Assembly (NCBI RefSeq): GCF_029320955.1
Contig: NZ_CP119757.1
Span: 4,464,001-4,528,000 of the forward strand
DNA length: 64,000 bases
Source: Flavobacterium sp. YJ01
GTDB taxonomy: Bacteria; Bacteroidota; Bacteroidia; Flavobacteriales; Flavobacteriaceae
Reading direction: 5' to 3'
Part shown: positions 9,359-17,952 of the stretch, piece after piece
Position numbering within the stretch: position 1 is the first letter of the stretch
Layout: the number at the start of each line of letters is the position of its first letter
Notes under the pieces: generated by a model
Databases searched by the model: none
Told to the model about the DNA's origin: nothing
Seen by the model: only the letters and a program-made list of their open reading frames with translations
Program-made: the position numbers and the translations under genes

Positions 9359-9407
9359 TTTTTGTTTTTTTTGTAAATGTGAAATGATTTTACTAGTCAC
9401 TAATTCA

Positions 9408-9929
9408 CTATTTCTTCAATTCATACTCAAAATAAGGCATATCTACACCATTTACAGTAATAAACATATCTCTTGCTTTTTCTGCTCCAAGTTTTAGAAC
9501 AGCCTTTTGCGAACGGAAATTTTCTGCTCCTACATGGAAGAGCACCGAATTTACATACTGAAAAGCATAGTCAATTAATAGTTTTTTACAAGATTTGTTA
9601 TATGGTCCGCCCCAATATTTTCTAGTTAAAAAAGTGTAACCAATCGCAACACTCGATTCTTCTGGTTTGTAATCGTAAAAACTAGTTGTTCCCATAATCT
9701 CGTTGGTTTCTTTATTGAGAATTAAGAATGATCCTTTTGTAATTATGATATCAAAATAAGTTTTAAAACCTTCACTTGTATATCTGTTTTTGACAGGATT
9801 TTGGTCCCAGATTAATGGATCTGAAGCTGCTTTAAATAGTTCTTCAAAATGATTTTCTTCTAACGGAATTAGTTTTACGATTTCATTTTCTAAAATATCT
9901 GGTTTTAAATTGAAGTTTGATGCTGTCAT
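9408..9929 (-). CDS. GNAT-family N-acetyltransferase
   Basis: 173 residues, RimJ/RimL-like acetyltransferase_3 type. It has the substrate-side motif VKLIPLEENHFEELFKAA near the N-terminus. The acetyl-CoA region GYTFLTRKYWGGPYNKSCKK is followed by a helix and FHVGAENFRSQKAVLKLGAE. The substrate (protein N-terminus or a small amine) cannot be inferred. About 50 bases separate it from the LOG start downstream. Confidence 0.85.
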   Translation of the reverse strand: MTASNFNLKPDILENEIVKLIPLEENHFEELFKAASDPLIWDQNPVKNRYTSEGFKTYFDIIITKGSFLILNKETNEIMGTTSFYDYKPEESSVAIGYTFLTRKYWGGPYNKSCKKLLIDYAFQYVNSVLFHVGAENFRSQKAVLKLGAEKARDMFITVNGVDMPYFEYELKK

Positions 9930-9963
9930 TTTTTTAGTTTTTAGTTAGTTTTTTTGCTTGAGA

Positions 9964-9990
9964 TATTCTTCGACTTCGCTCAGAATGACA
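9964..9990. repeat. Single arm of the CTGAGCGAAGTCGAAG repeat family
   Basis: Contains TTCGACTTCGCTCAG followed by ATGACA, the reverse complement of the arm at 43467-43496 with one variable dinucleotide. It lies between the lactonase stop and the GNAT start. No second arm is visible nearby, so this copy is solitary. Confidence 0.65.
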
Positions 9991-10005
9991 AAACAGAATA
10001 AATAA

Positions 10006-11130
10006 TTAAATCTTTTTTATTTGAACACAAGAAACATCTTGCATTTTAATTTCCTTTCCGGTTTTCTTTAATAATCCTGTTTTAGGATTTCTTTTAAAGA
10101 CAATTACATTTCCCGTTTGAACATTAGAAGCGACTAAAAATTTACCGCTTTCGTCAATGGCAAAAACACGAGGATGTTTGCCAAAAGTCGATTGATAACC
10201 AATGTTTTTCAAAAGTCCATTTTCGTCAATAGAAAAAATAGCAATATTGTTTTCTTTTCCGCGATTTGTGGCGTAAAGAAATTTTCCGTCGGGCGAGATG
10301 TGTACGTCAGAACTTTCGAAACCGTCTTTAATTTTATTAGAATGTGTTGCAATACGCTGAATTTTATTTAAAACTCCATTTTCATAATTATATACACTTA
10401 TTTGTCCAGCCATTTCTTCAATGCAATAACCAAATTTTTGATTCGGATGAAAAGTTAAATGTCTTGGTCCAGCTTCTAAATCGGTTTTGGTAAATGGGTT
10501 TTTAGTTTCAACTAAAGGCTTTTTCTGATTTTCATCAAATGCATAACAACGAATTTTATCTGCGCCTAAATCAGGTAAAAATAAATAATCAAAATCAGGA
10601 GAAAATACAGCCGAATGTACGTGCGATCTAGTTTGTCTTTCTTTATTGACACTTCCATCCATATATTGAAAATTCTGCGCAATCGAATCGATTTTTCCAT
10701 TTTCTAAGATCGGAAAAACAGAAACGCTTCCTTCTGTATAATTCGCATTTACAATCCATTTTCCATTTTTAAGAACGGAAACATAAACTGGATTTTCACC
10801 ACCGCTTCTTTGGCTATTTAAAAAAGTAAGTGATTTTGTTTCAGGATTAAACTCAAAACTGCTAATGCTTCCTGCATTTGGTGTTTTTGTATCCGTGCAA
10901 GCGTAAACATATCTTCCGTTTGGAGAAACCGCCAAATAGGAGGGATTCACGACATTTTTAACCGAAGCAAATTTGGTCAATTTTCCATTCAAAGTATCCA
11001 ACTGATAAACCTGAATTGCCTCAGCCGTTTTATCACGATTGTATGAACCTAAAAAGACGTAGGTGTTTTGGGCAAACAGATTTACTGTTAAGAGAAATAC
11101 AATTGCAAAAGAGTATATTTTTTGTTTCAT
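10006..11130 (-). CDS. Lactonase-family beta-propeller protein (6-phosphogluconolactonase-like)
   Basis: 374 residues with a signal peptide (1-20, cut after LFAQ), so periplasmic. Repeated PSYLAVSPNGRYVYA-type blades, DVHISPDGKFLYATNRG and the HSAVFSPDFDYLF segment are those of the seven-bladed YbhE/lactonase_7 propeller. E. coli Pgl of this fold is cytoplasmic. Export here makes a sugar-lactone role in the periplasm, or a pure binding role, more likely than the pentose phosphate pathway. Confidence 0.85.
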   Translation of the reverse strand: MKQKIYSFAIVFLLTVNLFAQNTYVFLGSYNRDKTAEAIQVYQLDTLNGKLTKFASVKNVVNPSYLAVSPNGRYVYACTDTKTPNAGSISSFEFNPETKSLTFLNSQRSGGENPVYVSVLKNGKWIVNANYTEGSVSVFPILENGKIDSIAQNFQYMDGSVNKERQTRSHVHSAVFSPDFDYLFLPDLGADKIRCYAFDENQKKPLVETKNPFTKTDLEAGPRHLTFHPNQKFGYCIEEMAGQISVYNYENGVLNKIQRIATHSNKIKDGFESSDVHISPDGKFLYATNRGKENNIAIFSIDENGLLKNIGYQSTFGKHPRVFAIDESGKFLVASNVQTGNVIVFKRNPKTGLLKKTGKEIKMQDVSCVQIKKI

Positions 11131-11136
11131 TTTTAG

Positions 11137-11240
11137 GTTTCAAGTTTCAAGTACTAAGTTCGTTGTCAGGCTGAGCGAAGTCGAAGCCCAAGTGCCAATA
11201 GGAACGCCCTTCTCCCGAAGCCTCGGGATCGCTCAGGGTG
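11137..11240. repeat. GTTTCAAG unit plus CTGAGCGAAGTCGAAG inverted repeat
   Basis: Starts with GTTTCAAGTTTCAAG (11140-11154), the unit also seen at 7209-7231. It continues with TGTCAGGCTGAGCGAAGTCG (11164-11183) and an imperfect return arm around 11221-11245 (GATCGCTCAGGGTGACA). It lies upstream of the lactonase gene, just before the heptamer tract. Confidence 0.65.
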
Positions 11241-11252
11241 ACATTGCAATTG

Positions 11253-11315
11253 ACAATTATCAATTGACAATTAACAATTAACAATTAACAATTAACAATT
11301 AACAATTATCAATTA
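11253..11315. repeat. Tandem heptamer tract (ACAATTA)n
   Basis: Six perfect copies of ACAATTA fill 11267-11308, with one degenerate and one perfect copy before and a TCAATTA copy after them. The last unit contributes the stop codon of the metallo-hydrolase gene (TTA at 11313-11315 on the plus strand). Such tracts can change length by slippage. I see no promoter whose spacing it would obviously set. Confidence 0.85.
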
Positions 11316-12416
11316 CCTAACATTACGCCACCATTGTTTAAATTCTTGATTTTCATTTTTCAATTCCACTTTTTCGCCAATCATAGGAGTAATCAAAGAA
11401 ATCGGATTTTCAGATAAACTATTCAATTCTGTAACTCTATTCAAAGGTTCGTCCCAAGAATGAAGTGATAAAGCAAATTTAGACGAATGAACAGGAAAGA
11501 CTCTTTTTGCTTTTAGATCCTTCATCGCTTTTATGACATCTTCGGGCATATTGTGAATGTATTTCCATTTTTGATTGTATTGACCATTATCAATCAAAGC
11601 GACATCAAACGGGCCGTATTTTTCTCCAATTTCAGCAAAATGAGAATCGTAACCGCTGTCACCGCCCAAATACATTTTAAAATCTTTAGTTTCTAAAACA
11701 AAAGAAGTCCAAAGCGTGTTGCATCTTTTGAAACTTCTTCCCGAAAAATGTCTTGAAGGCGTTGTATGAAGCTTGAGATTTTCATCTAATTGAATGGTGC
11801 TATACCAATCTCTTTCGATTATATTTTCTGATGGAAAACCCCAAAATTCAAAATGTGAACCAACACCAAGTGCCGTAATTATTTTCTTGGTTTTTGGTTT
11901 TAATTTTAAAATAGTATCGTAATCCAAATGATCGTAATGATCGTGCGTAATCAACAAATAATCAATTTCAGGAAGATCATCAACCGTATAAATATCAGAA
12001 CCTTTAAAAGATTTTGTTGTGCCAGGAATAGGAGAGGCGTTACCGCTAAAAACGGGATCAATCAGAAATCGTTTTCCCTCCAATTGAATAAAATAAGAAG
12101 AATGTCCAAACCAAATTAAAATATCTTGGTCGAGAGAAAGTTTTTTTAAATCGGTTTTAATTGACGGAATTAAATCTGTTGGAATTTTTCGATCAACTTT
12201 TTTAAAGAAAAATTCAAGTAAAACTCCAGCCATACTTTCGCCTTCAGCTAAATCTGGCGTAAAACTTTGATTTTGGAATTTTCCATTTTTGTATTGAGGC
12301 GATTTCTCAATTAAAACCTGTCTTTCTCCAGAAGGCGCTTTTCCAAATTTTGGATGTTGAAGAAATCTGTAAACTGCAAGAACTATTAAAAATAATAGAA
12401 TTAAAAATGTGATCAT
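11313..12416 (-). CDS. Metallo-beta-lactamase-fold hydrolase (UlaG/NAPE-PLD-like), membrane-anchored
   Basis: 367 residues. One N-terminal membrane helix (residues 2-18) is followed by a metallo-beta-lactamase fold. The metal motif HDHYDH is at 158-163, with later ligands in GGDSGYDSHF and FPVHSSKF. The IWFGHSSYFIQLEG segment and overall length match the beta-lactamase_2 group related to NAPE-PLD and UlaG. Substrate unknown. Its ATG abuts the stop of the DUF1801 gene, so serine hydrolase, DUF1801 and this gene form one operon. Confidence 0.88.
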   Translation of the reverse strand: MITFLILLFLIVLAVYRFLQHPKFGKAPSGERQVLIEKSPQYKNGKFQNQSFTPDLAEGESMAGVLLEFFFKKVDRKIPTDLIPSIKTDLKKLSLDQDILIWFGHSSYFIQLEGKRFLIDPVFSGNASPIPGTTKSFKGSDIYTVDDLPEIDYLLITHDHYDHLDYDTILKLKPKTKKIITALGVGSHFEFWGFPSENIIERDWYSTIQLDENLKLHTTPSRHFSGRSFKRCNTLWTSFVLETKDFKMYLGGDSGYDSHFAEIGEKYGPFDVALIDNGQYNQKWKYIHNMPEDVIKAMKDLKAKRVFPVHSSKFALSLHSWDEPLNRVTELNSLSENPISLITPMIGEKVELKNENQEFKQWWRNVR

Positions 12417-12839
12417 TTATTTTGAAGGATATAAATTTTGTGTGTATTCTATTGAAAGTAAAATAATCTTTTTTAAAATTTCAATATCAATATCGGTTAA
12501 TTTTTTAATATAAATACAAGCTTTTGAAGAAGTATGTTTTCCTAATTTAGACAAAAGCTCCTCTCTATTTTCTTCAGGCAAAGAAAAGTAAACTGTTGTG
12601 GCTGCTTTTCTTGGCGAAAAACCTGCTAACGGGGCATTGCCTTCGTGTCCGCTGTCATATTTATAATGATAACTTCCAAAACCAATAATGCTTGGTCCCC
12701 ACATTTTGGGTTCAAAACCTGTTGTTTCTTGGAAAATTTTTAGAAGTTCAAAAGCATCGTTTTTCTTTTTGTCATCTTCAACAGCATTTATAAAATCAAT
12801 AACGCTGCTTTCGGTTTCTGTAGTTTTATTTTTTGCCAT
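12417..12839 (-). CDS. DUF1801 domain protein
   Basis: 140 residues of the DUF1801 type, with KMWGPSIIGFGSYHYKY, AGFSPRKAATTVYF and the C-terminal ACIYIKKLTDIDIE segment. No catalytic residues are known for the family. Zero spacing to the downstream hydrolase and six bases to the upstream serine hydrolase indicate cotranscription. Confidence 0.85.
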   Translation of the reverse strand: MAKNKTTETESSVIDFINAVEDDKKKNDAFELLKIFQETTGFEPKMWGPSIIGFGSYHYKYDSGHEGNAPLAGFSPRKAATTVYFSLPEENREELLSKLGKHTSSKACIYIKKLTDIDIEILKKIILLSIEYTQNLYPSK

Positions 12840-12845
12840 TTTGAA

Positions 12846-13886
12846 TTATTTTTTACTTAGTAAATCGCTTTTTAACAAAATGTTTTTAATCTGAAATTCA
12901 GAAGCATAAAATAATTTAGAATCTTCTGGCATTTGATTTTCTAGAATTATCAAACTTATATCACTTTCAGGAAAATACAAATTTACAGAAGAAAATCCAT
13001 CTCCCAAGCCTGTGTGGCCAAGATATTTAACCGATTCTTTTTCTATAGTTCGAATTCCGTATCCGTAACCATCTTTTTCTTTTCCAAAGAAATTATGTTG
13101 CGAAAGAATCGTGTTTTTCGTTAGCAACCTGTAAGATTCAGGTTTTAATATTTTCCCTTTATGAAGATTGTTATTCCAAATGGCTAGATCTAAAACAGTA
13201 GAAATGATGCCATCTGCTCCTAAACTTTCATCATTAATTTGTCTTGAGTTATTTGGTTCGAATTGATTATTGCTATAAAAATAACCTTTCGCCAAATTTT
13301 GTTCTTTATCTTTTGAATAACAGAAAGTCTGATTCATTTTTAATTTTTTAAAAAGTGATTCGACAACTTCTCTGTAACTTTTTTTAGAACTGAATGCTAC
13401 AATTTTGGCTACTAGATTGAAGCTTAAATTTCCGTATTTAAAATCGGTTCCAGGTTTAAAAGCCAGAGGTTTTTGTAAATCGACAATTCCGTGTGAATGA
13501 TTTAAAAGCTGATGAACTGTGACAGAATCTGCCCAAGTTTGTTTTAATTCTGGAAGATATTTTTTGATTGGAGAATTCAAATCAACTTTTCCTTTTTCTA
13601 CTTCTAACAAAAGCAAAACAGCAGCGATAAGTTTACTGTTTGACATGATTTCGAATTGTGTATCTATTTTTAAAGGTTTTTTAGTTTCTAAATTGGCAAA
13701 ACCTTTCACTTTTGAATACAAAGTTTTTCCGTTTTGGGAAATTAAAATGACACCATTAAATTCTGGATTACTGTTTTGAACTAAACTATCGATGCTTTTT
13801 TTATAATCATCTTTCTTTTGTGCTGTTGAGTTACAGCTGGTAAAGATGATAACGAATAGAAAGGAAATCTTGGAAATAAAATTCAT
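12846..13886 (-). CDS. Serine hydrolase, class C beta-lactamase/DD-peptidase fold, lipoprotein
   Basis: 346 residues with a lipoprotein signal (Cys about 18 in FTSCNS). The active-site SxxK is SNSK near residues 82-85 and the tyrosine motif is YGN in KYGNLSF; HTGLGDG takes the place of the KTG box. This family includes esterases, D-aminopeptidases and penicillin-binding-like proteins, so true beta-lactamase activity should not be assumed. First gene of a three-gene minus-strand operon. Confidence 0.88.
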   Translation of the reverse strand: MNFISKISFLFVIIFTSCNSTAQKKDDYKKSIDSLVQNSNPEFNGVILISQNGKTLYSKVKGFANLETKKPLKIDTQFEIMSNSKLIAAVLLLLEVEKGKVDLNSPIKKYLPELKQTWADSVTVHQLLNHSHGIVDLQKPLAFKPGTDFKYGNLSFNLVAKIVAFSSKKSYREVVESLFKKLKMNQTFCYSKDKEQNLAKGYFYSNNQFEPNNSRQINDESLGADGIISTVLDLAIWNNNLHKGKILKPESYRLLTKNTILSQHNFFGKEKDGYGYGIRTIEKESVKYLGHTGLGDGFSSVNLYFPESDISLIILENQMPEDSKLFYASEFQIKNILLKSDLLSKK

Positions 13887-13944
13887 TTGGTTATTTATAG
13901 GGTTATTTTTGTTTCAGGTTTAAGGTTTGACGTTCGTTGAGAAA

Positions 13945-14075
13945 TTTAAACGCAAAGTTCGCAAGTTTTTTTCTCAGTTTGTGTTTGCCAGTCGCAGAAG
14001 AACGCAAAGCTTTGTGAACTTAGCGTTTTTAAACCTTAAGCTTGATAAAAAAACCTTGCGAACTTTGCGTTTAAA
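13945..14075. repeat. Long inverted repeat, AACGCAAAG family
   Basis: The arms 13945-13965 and 14055-14075 are exact reverse complements over 21 bases and contain AAACGCAAAGTTCGCAAG. Internal ACGCAAAGCTTTGTGAACTT units near 14001-14020 repeat the theme. It lies between the NTF2-like gene stop (14085) and the serine hydrolase start, so it may end the NTF2-like transcript. The same units occur at 7258-7436. Confidence 0.85.
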
Positions 14076-14084
14076 AAACAAACA

Positions 14085-14453
14085 TTAAAACATTCCATTT
14101 TCATTGATATTATTTTTCGGAATTGGCTGGCCTAAATCCCAAAGTTCGACGATTTTTTCTGATTCGAATTTTAAGATATGAACGACAGCAAAACCAATAT
14201 CTGCTGGAGTTTGTTTGAGATGCGAATGCACAGCAACCAAATCTCCGTCTCTCAAAATATGATGAATTTTGAAAACCTTATTCGGATTTGTTCTGGCAGA
14301 TTCTTCCATAGCGAGCATTAAGGTTTCGGCATCGCCTTTAAAATGCGTATTATGATGCTTGAAATTCTTTCCAATATATAATCGAAAAGCTTCATGAGAA
14401 TGCCCTTTTGCTGCCAATGTCAGAAAGTTTTTTGCGATTTCTTTCTTAGTCAT
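14085..14453 (-). CDS. NTF2/SnoaL-like polyketide-cyclase family protein
   Basis: 122 residues with the cone-shaped SnoaL-like pattern: N-terminal helices, GKNFKHHNTHFKGDAETLM, then KVFKIHHILRDGDLVAVHSHL and HILKFESEKIVELWDLGQPIP. These proteins bind small hydrophobic molecules or act as isomerases; the role here is unknown. Cytoplasmic, probably monocistronic. Confidence 0.85.
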   Translation of the reverse strand: MTKKEIAKNFLTLAAKGHSHEAFRLYIGKNFKHHNTHFKGDAETLMLAMEESARTNPNKVFKIHHILRDGDLVAVHSHLKQTPADIGFAVVHILKFESEKIVELWDLGQPIPKNNINENGMF

Positions 14454-14532
14454 AATTCAAAATTTAAAAACAAACTAAGTTATGAAATAAAGCGCTATAA
14501 TATTTGCAGAAAGTCCAAAGAAATTTATAAAA

Positions 14533-14745
14533 TTAAAGCACTTCTGATTTGATTTTTGAAAGATCTAAACCCAATTTTTCAAACTCTTTTTCTCCCAATT
14601 CTGTGATATAGAAAAGCTTTTCAGAAGGTTCTTTTTTTGCAATCCATTTTTTCTCAATAAATGTTTCCAGAAGCAATTCGCCAAGTTTACCGCCCAAATG
14701 TTCGTAATATTTTTTTGCTGGTTTTATGTTTTGAGAATTACTCAT
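14533..14745 (-). CDS. Stand-alone ArsR-type C-terminal domain protein
   Basis: 70 residues resembling only the C-terminal part of a class of ArsR-family regulators, where a Tyr-Glu/Asp-His-Leu-x-Gly-Lys/Arg-Leu-Gly box (here YYEHLGGKLG) is followed by LTELGE-like strands ending near a Gly-Leu-Asp. The N-terminal winged helix that would bind DNA is absent. The ATG starts one base after the stop of the membrane protein gene, so it is not a broken 3' end of an upstream regulator. Function unknown. Confidence 0.6.
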   Translation of the reverse strand: MSNSQNIKPAKKYYEHLGGKLGELLLETFIEKKWIAKKEPSEKLFYITELGEKEFEKLGLDLSKIKSEVL

Positions 14746-14746
14746 T

Positions 14747-15163
14747 TTAGATTTTCTTTTTTACGGCAATTTTAGAAGCCAAATAGGCAGTAGGAATGTA
14801 GGCAAAAATCAAATCAACGAAATTAAACCAAATTGGAGAAGGCAACGTAAAAATAGTGACAATACCGCCAAATAAAAAGAATGCACCAATTCCGAAAGCT
14901 AATTTTGTTTTGTGCTTAATAGCGATTAAAGCTGTTGTAAGCGCGCCAGCAAATGTTCCGATTGCATGTGCTAAGAAAGGAAAAAGAAAATGTTTTGGCT
15001 CAAATAAATGCATGTTGGCTTTTAAACCTTCGGTTGTGCTAACGTCTACGCCATTTGGAGCTGGAATTATAGAACCGCTAATTAAAATGATACTCATATT
15101 GACAACGCTTCCGATTACAAGACCGGCAATAACGGCCAAAGTATTTCTTAAAAATGGATTCAT
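14747..15163 (-). CDS. Four-helix membrane protein
   Basis: 138 residues with four hydrophobic segments (about 8-32, 60-80, 90-106 and 112-130) and a Lys-rich cytoplasmic end. I recognise no function. It is coupled to the small ArsR-tail protein downstream (one-base spacing). Confidence 0.7.
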   Translation of the reverse strand: MNPFLRNTLAVIAGLVIGSVVNMSIILISGSIIPAPNGVDVSTTEGLKANMHLFEPKHFLFPFLAHAIGTFAGALTTALIAIKHKTKLAFGIGAFFLFGGIVTIFTLPSPIWFNFVDLIFAYIPTAYLASKIAVKKKI

Positions 15164-15206
15164 ATTTTTCGTTTTTTATGTAACGAATTTATGAAAAATA
15201 AAGCAA

Positions 15207-16121
15207 TTAGCTAAAAGATTGTCTGAATTCTAATGGCGAACTCTTTGTTTTGGTTTTGAATAATTTGCTAAACGATTGCTGATGCTCAAAACCGAGATCA
15301 AATGCAATTTCGCTAATTGATAAATTGGTTGTAGAAAGTTTCTCTTTTGCCATTTCAATTAATTTATTGTGAATATGTTGCTGGGTGCTTTGACCTGTAT
15401 GCGTTTTCAATAATCCGCTTAAATAATTTGGAGAAACATGTAAGTTTTCGGCAATAAATTGAACGGTTGGAAGTCCTTTTTGTTTTAAAGACTCGTCTGT
15501 AAAATAGTCTTCAAGTAATTTTTCTAGACGCGCTAAAATCTGATGGCTGCTGATTTTTCTAGTAATAAATTGCCTGTTATAAAATCGTTCAGCGTAAGTT
15601 AGAAATAATTCAATCTGAGCAATAATAACATCTTGGCTGAATTTATCAATATTAGATTTATATTCCTGCTGAATATTTTTGATAATATCAATAAGCATAT
15701 TTTCTTCTTTATCAGAAAGATGAAGCGCTTCATTAACTGCATAACCAAAATAATCGTATTGTTTGATTTTTTGTGCAAGCGGGGTATTCCAAAGAAAATC
15801 AGGATGAATCAATAAAGACCATCCTGTATGCTGCATTTCGGCATTTCCTTCAATAGAAAAAACTTGTCCTGGCGAAAGAAAAATCAAAACCCCTTCTTTA
15901 AAATCGTATTCCTGCTGGCCGTAACGCATTTTAGCATTCGCATTTCTTTTTAAAGCAATCGAATAAAAATCTAGCATTAAACTTTTGGGTTCTTCGCTAT
16001 TCAGATATTTAAGATCTTCAAAATTGTAAACGCTCACCAAAGGATGTTCGGGTTTTGGCAAATCTCTAAAATCATGAAATTCGCTAATAGTTTTAAATCG
16101 AAGAGGTTGCTGATTTGCCAT
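15207..16121 (-). CDS. AraC-family transcriptional regulator
   Basis: 304 residues. The N-terminal about 190 form a cupin-like ligand/dimer domain (FKEGVLIFLSPGQVFSIEG). The C-terminal about 100 hold two helix-turn-helix units: QFIAENLHVSPNYLSGLLKT, and ISEIAFDLGFEHQQSFSKLF ending in the LEFRQSF signature. The NmrA-like oxidoreductase gene lies just upstream on the same strand and is a plausible target. Effector not predictable. Confidence 0.92.
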   Translation of the reverse strand: MANQQPLRFKTISEFHDFRDLPKPEHPLVSVYNFEDLKYLNSEEPKSLMLDFYSIALKRNANAKMRYGQQEYDFKEGVLIFLSPGQVFSIEGNAEMQHTGWSLLIHPDFLWNTPLAQKIKQYDYFGYAVNEALHLSDKEENMLIDIIKNIQQEYKSNIDKFSQDVIIAQIELFLTYAERFYNRQFITRKISSHQILARLEKLLEDYFTDESLKQKGLPTVQFIAENLHVSPNYLSGLLKTHTGQSTQQHIHNKLIEMAKEKLSTTNLSISEIAFDLGFEHQQSFSKLFKTKTKSSPLEFRQSFS

Positions 16122-16175
16122 AGTACAAGTTACTTATTTTTACCCGTTTGTTGTAATTAAAAAAAATAATAATTT

Positions 16176-16321
16176 AACACATAGAAACATAGTACTAAAG
16201 CTTTGAGATTGTGTGGAAAAAGAGATCAAAAGAAACAAGTTTCTACACATAGCTAAACTATGTGAACTTAAATTAGTGAAACGCCTTTTTTTAGCTTCAA
16301 AAGACTATGTTTCTATGTGTT
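16176..16321. repeat. Long inverted repeat, ACACATAGAAACATAGT family, copy 1
   Basis: The arms 16176-16193 and 16304-16321 are exact reverse complements over 18 bases. An inner hairpin (ACATAGCTAAACTATGT near 16247-16263) uses the same ACATAG word. It separates the NmrA-like stop (16343) from the AraC start (16121). A second, degenerate copy of the family is at 49651-49751. Confidence 0.85.
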
Positions 16322-16342
16322 GAAAATAATGCAGTAAATAGA

Positions 16343-17239
16343 TTAATTTTGATTGAAAATGGCAGCAAATTCTTTTGCATAATCTGCGAGTTTGGTTTTT
16401 CCTAAAACTGCTGGACGATTTTGATAATAATCTTCAGCCAATAAACCATTGTAAAGTCCAGCATACATTTCTACCAATCCTTTCGCGATTTTAGGTTGCA
16501 TTCCAACAGAGATTAATCCATTTAAAACTTCTTCGTCGCTGATTAATTTCCATTTTAAATCTGGAATACCAATTGCTTCACCTAAAATTTTTGCCGTTTG
16601 ATGTCCAGAAAGTTCTTCGCTTGCTACATAACGTATTTTTTTTCCGTCAAGCGGAGTTGTAAGTTCTTGGGCAATTGCTTCTGCAATATCGTTTGGAGAA
16701 ACCCACGGAATCAATTCATCTCCACCATAATTTACGGCAATAAATCCTTGATTTTTGATCTGCGGAATGTAGGCAAGCAAATTGTAATAAAAAGAAGTCG
16801 GACGCATAAACGTAATCGAAACATCGGAAAGTTTATTTAAAACAGTTTCAATTTCGTTATAACGCTGAATTATCCCAGAATTACTTTCTAAATGCGCGCC
16901 AATGCTACTTAAAAACACAACACGTTTTACGCCAGATTTTGTAATAGCTTCAGCATAATTATTCCCAATTGTACGAGTAAAAGCATCTAAATCAAGATTA
17001 GGATCAAAATAATTCGCGCGCGGAATCATGCAATATACAGCATCTGCACCTGTAAAAGTTTGAGTTAAAAATGCAACGTCATTTACAGAACCAATCGCCA
17101 CAGAAGCGCCAAGATTTTCAATCTCAGATTTTCTGTCATTGCTGCTTGTAATTACGATAATTTGATGTCCTTTTTCGATTAATGCTTTCGCTAAAGGTTT
17201 GCTGATGTTCCCTAAAGAACCTGTAATGATAATTTTCAT
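16343..17239 (-). CDS. NmrA-like NAD(P)-binding oxidoreductase
   Basis: 298 residues from the ATG at 17239, chosen because it begins MKIIITGSLGNISKPLA, with the Rossmann Gly-rich loop right at the N-terminus. An in-frame ATG at 17296 would prepend 19 residues not expected in the family. The DAVYCMIPRANYFDP and VVFLSSIGAH segments resemble the YtfG/NmrA atypical short-chain dehydrogenases that reduce quinones or sense NADP. Possibly controlled by the adjacent AraC regulator. Confidence 0.85.
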   Translation of the reverse strand: MKIIITGSLGNISKPLAKALIEKGHQIIVITSSNDRKSEIENLGASVAIGSVNDVAFLTQTFTGADAVYCMIPRANYFDPNLDLDAFTRTIGNNYAEAITKSGVKRVVFLSSIGAHLESNSGIIQRYNEIETVLNKLSDVSITFMRPTSFYYNLLAYIPQIKNQGFIAVNYGGDELIPWVSPNDIAEAIAQELTTPLDGKKIRYVASEELSGHQTAKILGEAIGIPDLKWKLISDEEVLNGLISVGMQPKIAKGLVEMYAGLYNGLLAEDYYQNRPAVLGKTKLADYAKEFAAIFNQN

Positions 17240-17342
17240 AATACTATTTTTTGATGATACAAAGTTGCGCAGCATCAAGCAAATAAATTTAGCCAAATCT
17301 CTGATTGATGTAGCCTAAAAATAGTATTATAAAGAAAAACGA

Positions 17343-17828
17343 TTATTTTTCAGAAAGCTTTCTTTCGGTTTCTGTTTGCGGTTTTCCAGTTGCATTGGGT
17401 TCTCCTTGTCCAGTTTCAATAAGTTTTTTTAAACTGTTCTGAATGTAATTGGTCCAACCTGATTTGCAAACTTCATAACATTCATAATCTGGAACCAAAC
17501 CAACATGCGTAAAAGTAAGTTTTGTTTTGTTTTCTTCTTTTGAAATATCAAAAACAGCAGTTGTATTCGTCCACTCGGTGTCATCTTTGGTAAAACTGAA
17601 ATAATTTTCTTCAATGAGCCAAACGATTTTCTGATTCGGAATTACTTCGATCAGTTTTATTTTACAGCGATGAACATCTTCATAATGATATTTGAATTCG
17701 TCGCCTTCATTTGCTGTTTTTCCTTCAATTTCTTCCGACCACCAGCCGCGAACATTTTGGATAGCTTTAAAAACTTCTTCAGGAGATTTATTGACTATTA
17801 TTGTTGTTGTAAAATCTTGAGTACTCAT
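17343..17828 (-). CDS. SRPBCC / AHSA1-like domain protein
   Basis: 161 residues from the ATG at 17828, where the domain starts (MSTQDFTTTIIVNKSPEEVF). An in-frame ATG at 17900 would add 24 residues unlike the family. The WWSEEIEG, HRCKIKLIEVIPNQKIVWL and LTFTHVGLVPDYECYEVC segments fit the AHSA1-like ligand-binding fold. Role unknown. Confidence 0.85.
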   Translation of the reverse strand: MSTQDFTTTIIVNKSPEEVFKAIQNVRGWWSEEIEGKTANEGDEFKYHYEDVHRCKIKLIEVIPNQKIVWLIEENYFSFTKDDTEWTNTTAVFDISKEENKTKLTFTHVGLVPDYECYEVCKSGWTNYIQNSLKKLIETGQGEPNATGKPQTETERKLSEK

Positions 17829-17952
17829 AACGTATTGATTTAGAAAATAATAAATAAAAGTACAATCTAAAATCAAATAGCTGAGGTGTTTTAAAGACAA
17901 TTTTAAGGTGTGTTTCGGACAAATGGGAGGATTTTAAAATTCATCTTTTGTT

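Noticed and set aside
11253..11315. Possible CRISPR-like array from regular short repeats
   Set aside because: The seven-base units are directly adjacent with no spacers, and no cas genes are present.
12846..13886. Calling the serine hydrolase an AmpC-type resistance beta-lactamase
   Set aside because: The fold is shared with many esterases and peptidases, the KTG box is HTG, and it is a lipoprotein in an operon without resistance genes.
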